Source: Anaerolineales bacterium UBA5797
GTDB lineage: Bacteria; Chloroflexota; Anaerolineae; Anaerolineales; Villigracilaceae
Direction: 5' to 3'
Assembly: GCA_002418205.1 (NCBI GenBank)
Contig: DIDP01000080.1
Coordinates: forward strand, 1,000 to 12,718
Length of the DNA stretch: 11,719 nt
Part shown: piece by piece, positions 7,275 through 11,719 of the stretch
Position numbering within the stretch: position 1 is the first letter of the stretch
Layout: each line of letters starts with the position of its first letter
The notes under the pieces: model-generated
The model's database searches: none
The model's input: only the letters and a program-made list of their open reading frames with translations
What the model was told of the DNA's origin: nothing
Translations under genes and position numbers: made by a program

Positions 7275-7305
7275 CGGAGGAGGGCCGAAGCGAGGTCTCC
7301 CTCCG
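7275..7305 (+). promoter_or_regulatory. Imperfect hairpin in the widest gap of the operon
   Basis: CGGAGG (7275-7280) pairs with CCTCCG (7300-7305), and the stem continues inward with wobble pairs through GGCC (7283-7286) and GGTC (7294-7297). A short, interrupted T run (CTATCTTTTA, 7311-7320) follows after GAGGGG. It could be a weak attenuator or an RNA-processing or stability element separating the DUF4386 pair from the dehydrogenase pair. It is not a clean terminator. Confidence 0.3.
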
Positions 7306-7337
7306 AGGGGCTATCTTTTATAAAGAGAGACAAACCC

Positions 7338-8246
7338 ATGAAAGCAATCGTATCCACAAAACAGGGTCCGCCGGAGGTGCTCCAGCTTGGGGATGTGGAG
7401 AAGCCTGCGCCCAATGGCAATGAAGTGCTCGTAAAAGTACACGCCTCAACGGTCACGATAGGGGATGTCATCCTGCGGAAAATGCATCCGTTATTACTCC
7501 TTCCCTTGCGTTTGTTTGGTGTGAAAAGGAAGGAGATACCCGGGCACGAATTTGCCGGGGAGGTGGAAGCGGTCGGCAGGGACGTGAAGCGGTTCAAGGC
7601 GGGCGATCAGGTCTTTGGAACCACAACAGGTTTGAGCGTGGGAGCGAACGCAGAGTATGTCTGTGTGCCGGAAGAGTGGGCTGCGGGCGTGTTGGCGGTC
7701 AAGCCGACGAACCTGACCTACCCGGAGTCCGCGGCAATGCCGGTTGGAGGGATGACGGCTTTGTTCATCCTTCAAAAAGGGAACATCCAGCCCGGGCAAA
7801 GTGTTTTGGTCTACGGCGCATCAGGGAGTGTGGGGACGTTTGCAGTGCAGCTCGCCAAACATCATTTCGGCGCGGTAGTGACCGGGATGTGCAGTGCCGC
7901 GAATGTGGAGTTGGTCAAGTCATTGGGAGCCGATCAGGTGATCGACTACACTAAAGAGGATTTCACCCGGAAGGGTCAGACTTATGATTTTATTTTCGAT
8001 GCAGTAGGTAAGTTGTCGTTTACGAACGTCGAGAAGTTGATACCGCACAAGAATCGTTTTCTGTCCGTCCAGTCATCGACCAGTGAAAGAGTCGAGAATT
8101 TGATGCTCCTCAAAGAACTTGCTGAGAATGGAAAGATCAGACCTGTGATCGATAAGAGCTATCCCCTTGAGCAAACAGCCGAGGCGCATCGTTATGTGGA
8201 GAGCGGGCGCAAAAAGGGAAATGTTGTCATTACAATGATGTGGTGA
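7338..8246 (+). CDS. Zinc-free MDR oxidoreductase, quinone-oxidoreductase-like (short paralogue)
   Basis: A 302-residue medium-chain dehydrogenase/reductase. The GroES-like N-terminal domain carries VLVKVHASTVTIGDVILRK and IPGHEFAGEVEAVG (about 67-80). The Rossmann domain has YGASGSVGTFAVQLAK (159-174). The end of the second strand reads TGMCSAANVEL (182-192), which lacks an acidic residue and suggests NADPH. There are no structural-zinc cysteines, so it belongs with quinone/enone reductases rather than zinc alcohol dehydrogenases. Against its neighbour it is missing about 20-25 residues after GKLSFTNVEKL (about 225-235), in the late Rossmann region that contributes to the dimer and substrate side. 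Both ends remain conserved (AEAHRYVESGRKKGNVV), so it is a clean in-frame loss. A GA-rich stretch (AAAGAGAGA) precedes the ATG. It begins 71 bases after the preceding gene. Confidence 0.88.
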   Translation: MKAIVSTKQGPPEVLQLGDVEKPAPNGNEVLVKVHASTVTIGDVILRKMHPLLLLPLRLFGVKRKEIPGHEFAGEVEAVGRDVKRFKAGDQVFGTTTGLSVGANAEYVCVPEEWAAGVLAVKPTNLTYPESAAMPVGGMTALFILQKGNIQPGQSVLVYGASGSVGTFAVQLAKHHFGAVVTGMCSAANVELVKSLGADQVIDYTKEDFTRKGQTYDFIFDAVGKLSFTNVEKLIPHKNRFLSVQSSTSERVENLMLLKELAENGKIRPVIDKSYPLEQTAEAHRYVESGRKKGNVVITMMW

Positions 8247-8273
8247 CAAAACCCAAAACCAGGAGGAGCGCAT

Positions 8274-9263
8274 ATGAAAGCGATCATATGGACAAAGTAC
8301 GGTTCACCCGATGGACTTCAGCTTGGGGAGGTCGACATGCCGACGCCCAGGGATCATGAGGTCTTGGTAAAAATCCACGCCTCATCCGTGACTGCGGGTG
8401 ATTGCGAGATGCGCAGGCTTGAACTTCCGCTGATGCTTTCCTTCCCTGTGCGGCTGTATGCGGGTTTTTTGAAACCCAAACGAATAGCCATTCTCGGGCA
8501 GGAACTGGCTGGCGAAGTTGTGGAAGTTGGCAAGGGTGTGACTTCATATAAGATCGGGGATCAGGTTTTTGGCACCACTGGTTTTAAGTTTGGCGCGTAC
8601 ACCGAGTACATTTGTCTGCCCGAACGACCTGATGATGCGCAGGGGACCTTGGCGCTCAAGCCAGAAAACTTAACTTATGAAGAAGCCGCCGTTGTTCCAA
8701 CTGCCGGGTTCGAAGCGCTTCATTTTCTCAGAAAAGCCAATATCCAGCCCGGGAAGAAGGTTTTGATCGTTGGAGCAGGCGGAAGCATCGGTACATTTGC
8801 GATCCAACTTGCCAGGCAGCTTGGCGCTGAAGTGACCGGCGTGGACAGCCCGGAAAAACTGGAGCTCATTCGATCATTGGGCGCAGATCATGTCATTGAC
8901 CACACAAAGGGAGATTACACCAGCATAAGCGAAACCTACGATCTCATCATTGATGTGGTCGGCAAAGGCTCCGTTGGACGCCGGTTGAAATTGTTGAAAG
9001 AAGGCGGGTATTATTTCCTGGCTTATGCCGGGCTCTCACATATCTTGCTCAGCATGTGGACTTCTATGACGAGCAATAAGAGGTTGAAGATCGAATCCTC
9101 CGCTCAAAAGAAGGATGACTTGATATTCCTCAAAGAACTGCTCGAGGCAGGTAAGCTCAAATCTGTCATTGACAGATCCTACTCGTTGGAAAAGACAGCA
9201 GAGGCGCACCGCTATGTTGAATCAGGGAATAAAAAAGGGAATGTCGCTCTAACTGTGTTGTGA
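8274..9263 (+). CDS. Zinc-free MDR oxidoreductase, quinone-oxidoreductase-like (full-length paralogue)
   Basis: A 329-residue paralogue of the preceding enzyme, of usual family length. The catalytic domain carries VLVKIHASSVTAGDCEMRR and ILGQELAGEVVEVG, with Gln where zinc enzymes have the His of GHE, so no catalytic zinc is expected. The Rossmann motif is VGAGGSIGTFAIQLAR (166-181). Asp191 sits at the end of the second strand (TGVDSPEKL), a position where an acidic residue usually favours NADH over NADPH, unlike the neighbour. It keeps the segment the neighbour has lost (YYFLAYAGLSHILLSMW, about 246-262). AGGAGG at 8261-8266 is the best ribosome binding site in the operon. It starts 27 bases after the previous stop and is the last gene of the operon. 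Confidence 0.9.
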   Translation: MKAIIWTKYGSPDGLQLGEVDMPTPRDHEVLVKIHASSVTAGDCEMRRLELPLMLSFPVRLYAGFLKPKRIAILGQELAGEVVEVGKGVTSYKIGDQVFGTTGFKFGAYTEYICLPERPDDAQGTLALKPENLTYEEAAVVPTAGFEALHFLRKANIQPGKKVLIVGAGGSIGTFAIQLARQLGAEVTGVDSPEKLELIRSLGADHVIDHTKGDYTSISETYDLIIDVVGKGSVGRRLKLLKEGGYYFLAYAGLSHILLSMWTSMTSNKRLKIESSAQKKDDLIFLKELLEAGKLKSVIDRSYSLEKTAEAHRYVESGNKKGNVALTVL

Positions 9264-9302
9264 TTGCGAAACTGTGAACAACCGATGAGTCAGAATTCGG
9301 CC

Positions 9303-9396
9303 TGTTCGATTGTGTACATCCCTGCCAATGCGGCTGGCTAATTGGCACCCACAAAAAGCCTGCACGTGCGCGCCCGCTGGAGTACCCCCCAATCAG
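9303..9396 (+). pseudogene. comM: Decayed second copy of the comM segment (repeat copy 2)
   Basis: The stretch reads FDCVHPCQCGWL in one frame and, after a 2-base insertion, HPQKACTCAPAGVP in the next: the cysteine loop of ComM with a frameshift. It shares a 13-base identical left edge and a 16-base identical core with 575-666, and homology ends at about 9396, just before the convergent hydrolase. Upstream of the shared edge the two loci differ completely. The insertion lies next to a perfect 7-base inverted repeat, TGCCAAT (9323-9329) with ATTGGCA (9341-9347). Only about 30 codons are represented. It is either a remnant of a second comM or a copy of a small element that carries part of comM. 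Confidence 0.65.
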
Positions 9397-9406
9397 TTGA
9401 TTCATT

Positions 9407-10288
9407 TCAAGCCACGAGTGATTTGATGATCTCTTCCGCGTGCCTCTTGAATAGCGAGAGATGGCCTTCATTTGGATAAAACTTCGCTTCGCACTTCGGG
9501 AGGGCGGCTGCAGCATAACGCGCCATCGCCACCGGGATGTTTTGATCGTCTTCGCCGTGCCACAACCTGACCGGCATCTGAATCTCCTGCAGGCGGAAAC
9601 CGTAATCCGTGACCGAGAGCAGGGATTCGTGGAACGCGCCGCGGGTTCCCTGTCTGGTCGCTTCGCGCACGGTGTGGATGAATCCTTTTTGGAGGGCGGG
9701 ATTGGTCGCGAGAAGCGAACTGTCGGCTTGGGGAAGAAACGAGCCTGCCTGGGCAACGAACCGGTTGGGCGCCAGACGCGGCATGACGCCCAGCATCATC
9801 CCGATGAACAATTGCGCCAGGAACGGTTTTTCACGCGGCAGGGTCAGGAAATTGCGCGTCCCTTCGTTGATGTCCTTCACCAGTTCAGGCTCGGTGAACA
9901 ACGCCGCGCCGCTGACGATGCCCACTTTGTGCAACCGCTGCGGGATCGCGAACGCGCAGGCAAAACCGTAGGGGCCACCGAGCGAATAGGAGAGGGTGGA
10001 AAAGCGTTCGATGTTCAAATGATCTGCCAGCGCCAGAACATCGTCGGGGAAACCCAACAGGCGGCGGTTGGGTTGAAAGTCGGAGAGACCCATGCCGGGG
10101 CGATCCATCGCGATCAAGCGGACATCGAGCGACTGCAGGAGCTCTTCACCTGCATATAGCGCGGCTTCGGTGCGCGAACCGGGTGAGCCATGAAAATAGA
10201 AAAGCGGCGTGCCGTTCGACGCGCCATACTCGTTATAAGCCAGTTTGCGCCCGTTGGGCAGTTGATATCGCTGATCGAGTTTGGGCAT
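9407..10288 (-). CDS. Alpha/beta fold hydrolase, cytoplasmic
   Basis: A 293-residue alpha/beta hydrolase with no signal peptide. HGSPGSR at 33-39 is the oxyanion loop, DRPGMGLSD (62-70) is the usual following strand, and LSYSLGGPYGFACA (99-112) is the nucleophile elbow with Ser102. The first Gly of GxSxG is replaced by Ser (SYSLG), a modest departure from the family. Asp247 or Asp248 in HGEDDQNIPV and His276 in NEGHLSL complete the triad. A cap region lies at about 130-230. It belongs with general hydrolases of the HGSPGSR type; the substrate is unknown. GAGG of the ribosome binding site overlaps the stop of the metallophosphoesterase gene upstream, 14 bases away, so the two are translationally close and surely co-transcribed. 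It converges on the central operon. Confidence 0.88.
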   Translation of the reverse strand: MPKLDQRYQLPNGRKLAYNEYGASNGTPLFYFHGSPGSRTEAALYAGEELLQSLDVRLIAMDRPGMGLSDFQPNRRLLGFPDDVLALADHLNIERFSTLSYSLGGPYGFACAFAIPQRLHKVGIVSGAALFTEPELVKDINEGTRNFLTLPREKPFLAQLFIGMMLGVMPRLAPNRFVAQAGSFLPQADSSLLATNPALQKGFIHTVREATRQGTRGAFHESLLSVTDYGFRLQEIQMPVRLWHGEDDQNIPVAMARYAAAALPKCEAKFYPNEGHLSLFKRHAEEIIKSLVA

Positions 10289-10302
10289 TGTCTATTCCAG
10301 CC

Positions 10303-11058
10303 TCATTCATAACGCGTATATTGATCCATGGCTGTATCTGCAAAGGGTCTGTCGCTGTGACGATAGATCTGCGCCATCTTTTCCATATCGAGCGGGGTGC
10401 GGCGAAATTCGAGGCTCAGTTGCATTCCTTCAACGGTCAGCACCGCGTATTCGGCCCACGGATCGAAGTAGCCAACGTCGTTGCTTTGTTCGTGATTATA
10501 TGCCACACCGATACTGCCAGGATTGAAAAAGAAGTTCCGGCTGTCGCGCAGGCGGCGCGTGAATTGCAGATGCATGTGACCGCCTGTGAGGATGTTCTCC
10601 GCATACGGTTTCAAGGTCTCCTGAAACTCATCCTCCGGCGTGGAGGGCAGCAGAAACTGGTCGAACGATGTTGGAGAACCGTGGAAAGCAAGCAGCTTTC
10701 TGCCGCGACCGAGGTCGGTCGTAACCGTGGGTTGGAACGATCGGATGAAAGCGCGGTCTTCCTCATCCAGCTTGCTCAACGACCACTCGCGCACGATGTT
10801 CAGTTTTTGCCTGCGCTCCTCCGAAATGAGATGCGCGTCGGTCTCGATTCCGGTCATGAGCCAGGCGTCGGAATTGCCCATCACGATGGAGCAATTCATC
10901 CCGCGCAGGAGTTGGACGGTCTCATGCGGCTGAGGTCCGCCCTGGATCATGTCACCGTTGCAGACGATATGGTCGAAGCCGGTCTCCTTCATATCCGCCA
11001 GTGCGCTTTCAAGCGCGAAACAATTTCCATGCACATCGGACAGGACTGCGATTCGCAT
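10303..11058 (-). CDS. YfcE-like metallophosphoesterase
   Basis: A 251-residue calcineurin-like phosphoesterase with every expected metal-binding block: DVH at 8-10, NGDMIQGG at 34-41, GNSD at 61-64 (Ser where GNHD or GNCD is usual), His126 in FHGSP, and GGHMH at 159-163, followed by NPGSIG at 179-184 as in MJ0936/YfcE phosphodiesterases. It would bind two metal ions and cleave phosphomono- or phosphodiesters in the cytoplasm. I start at the ATG that gives MRIAVLSDVHGN because GAGGAG lies about eight bases upstream; the frame is open further and would allow a start 17 residues earlier at 11109, which lacks such a site. It is upstream of and paired with the hydrolase gene. Confidence 0.9.
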   Translation of the reverse strand: MRIAVLSDVHGNCFALESALADMKETGFDHIVCNGDMIQGGPQPHETVQLLRGMNCSIVMGNSDAWLMTGIETDAHLISEERRQKLNIVREWSLSKLDEEDRAFIRSFQPTVTTDLGRGRKLLAFHGSPTSFDQFLLPSTPEDEFQETLKPYAENILTGGHMHLQFTRRLRDSRNFFFNPGSIGVAYNHEQSNDVGYFDPWAEYAVLTVEGMQLSLEFRRTPLDMEKMAQIYRHSDRPFADTAMDQYTRYE

Positions 11059-11179
11059 TTTGTTTCTCCTCTGATTCTCAATTCGATGAGATGCAGGCGT
11101 GCGTTCCATTTTATCGTCAGCGCGCTCTTCGATCTCGCCGACCCAATCACCATGTTTTGGAGCGGCGATGCGCTCTCAT
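11059..11179 (-). other. Intergenic leader of the metallophosphoesterase gene
   Basis: About 120 bases separate the metallophosphoesterase start from the stop of the upstream membrane-protein gene. It holds the ribosome binding site GAGGAG just before 11058. I find no convincing promoter or terminator, so readthrough from the membrane-protein gene is possible. Confidence 0.4.
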
Positions 11180-11719
11180 TCAGATCCCAAGAAAGTTTGC
11201 GGCGAGGAGACCCAGAAGCAGAACGCCGGTGACCACACCAGCTGTCAGTGCCCGGCGTTGTCCGTCCTTCGATGTTGCAAGCTGTGTGGCAGCGCGATAG
11301 TAAAGATATGCGCCGCCGATCACCAGCACTGTTTCGATCAACATACTGACCGTCGGGACCTCCCAAAGCCCAAAGCCAAGGAGGGGGAGATTCCCGAAGT
11401 TGCCTGGCAGAATCGGGAGGTCCGGGCGATGAACGAGCAGGTCGAGGATCCAGTGCGAGAACGTGACCGCGGCAATCATCGTCCCGCCGCGTTTCCCCCA
11501 AAGGCGACTTCCCAGCCATCCCGCGATCCCGGCGATCAATAACGCCCCGACGAGGGAGTGAGTGTAATCGGCGTGGATCAAAACGCCTCCGTAGGCGTTT
11601 GGAAGCGCCGGGTCAATGGGAGCAAGCCCTTCGATCCCGGCGATCCACAGGAAGAGGAAGATCACGTCGAGCAGGTACGTGCCGAGGAAAAGCGCCCAAA
11701 GCGGAAGTTGCGGCGCCCA
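11180..11719 (-). CDS. Polytopic membrane protein, 'metal-dependent hydrolase'-like (N-terminus beyond window)
   Basis: The frame is open from the window edge to a TGA, giving at least 179 residues, so the gene is partial. The GTG at 11663-11665 lies inside a membrane span (reading ALFLGTYLLDVIFLFLW) and is not the start. Four or five spans are visible. Landmarks are HADYTHSLVGALL, then TFSHWILDLLVHRPDLPILPG with conserved His and Asp residues, and LGFGLWEVPT. The His/Asp pattern near membrane spans resembles the inner-membrane metal-dependent hydrolase group (YdjM-like), but I would not assign catalysis. It is co-directional with the two genes that follow, at a distance of about 120 bases. 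Confidence 0.75.
   Translation of the reverse strand, partial: WAPQLPLWALFLGTYLLDVIFLFLWIAGIEGLAPIDPALPNAYGGVLIHADYTHSLVGALLIAGIAGWLGSRLWGKRGGTMIAAVTFSHWILDLLVHRPDLPILPGNFGNLPLLGFGLWEVPTVSMLIETVLVIGGAYLYYRAATQLATSKDGQRRALTAGVVTGVLLLGLLAANFLGI

Noticed and set aside
575..9396. Composite transposon or simple target-site duplication flanked by the comM repeats
   Set aside because: The repeats are far too diverged and long for a target-site duplication, and no transposase or integrase gene lies between them.
10303..11109. Earlier start for the metallophosphoesterase at 11109
   Set aside because: It adds 17 hydrophilic residues before a canonical MRIAVLSDVHGN start that has a strong GAGGAG ribosome binding site.
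10183..11232. 349-codon plus-strand frame
   Set aside because: It lies antisense to the metallophosphoesterase and hydrolase genes, whose motifs are clear; the translation has no recognisable domain.
1..11719. CRISPR array, toxin-antitoxin or phage-defence system
   Set aside because: No regularly spaced repeats and no nuclease, Cas, reverse transcriptase or toxin-like gene pair is present.

Overview
The window looks like accessory chromosome from a free-living bacterium of moderate GC content, most likely a Chloroflexota (Anaerolineae-type) genome. That guess rests on the large MalT-like LuxR regulator, the tandem DUF4386 membrane proteins, the pair of zinc-free medium-chain dehydrogenases and the style of the ComM sequence. 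It is inferred from family resemblance only; no marker gene is present to prove it.

Left edge (1-1083): about 570 AT-rich bases hold no recognisable gene. They carry two factor-independent terminators that act on the minus strand and a short 3' piece of a tRNA gene (probably tRNA-Asp, minus strand), laid out like the displaced end of an attachment site. Composition then changes abruptly and a 5'-truncated comM (YifB-family AAA+ ATPase) runs to a normal stop. Only its last third is present.

Centre (about 1150-9263, plus strand): an extended -10 promoter precedes a ~900-residue MalT/LuxR-type STAND regulator. After a terminator-like hairpin built around a repeated AACTACAGTTT motif come six closely spaced co-directional genes: a secreted or anchored alpha/beta hydrolase, a 96-residue conserved small protein, two DUF4386 membrane proteins in tandem, and two medium-chain dehydrogenase/reductase (MDR) oxidoreductases in tandem. 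This looks like one regulator-linked operon that grew by two tandem gene duplications. Its substrate cannot be read from the sequence; hydrolysis at the membrane followed by NAD(P)H-dependent redox of a small carbonyl or quinone compound is a reasonable guess.

Junction (9264-9406): a second, badly decayed copy of about 93 bases of the comM segment lies between the operon and the next block. It begins at exactly the same 13-base left edge as the truncated comM at 575. The two copies bracket the whole regulator-operon module.

Right part (9407-11719, minus strand): a second, cytoplasmic alpha/beta hydrolase and a YfcE-like metallophosphoesterase form a tight pair. Upstream of them lies a membrane protein whose N-terminus runs off the window. 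These converge on the central operon.
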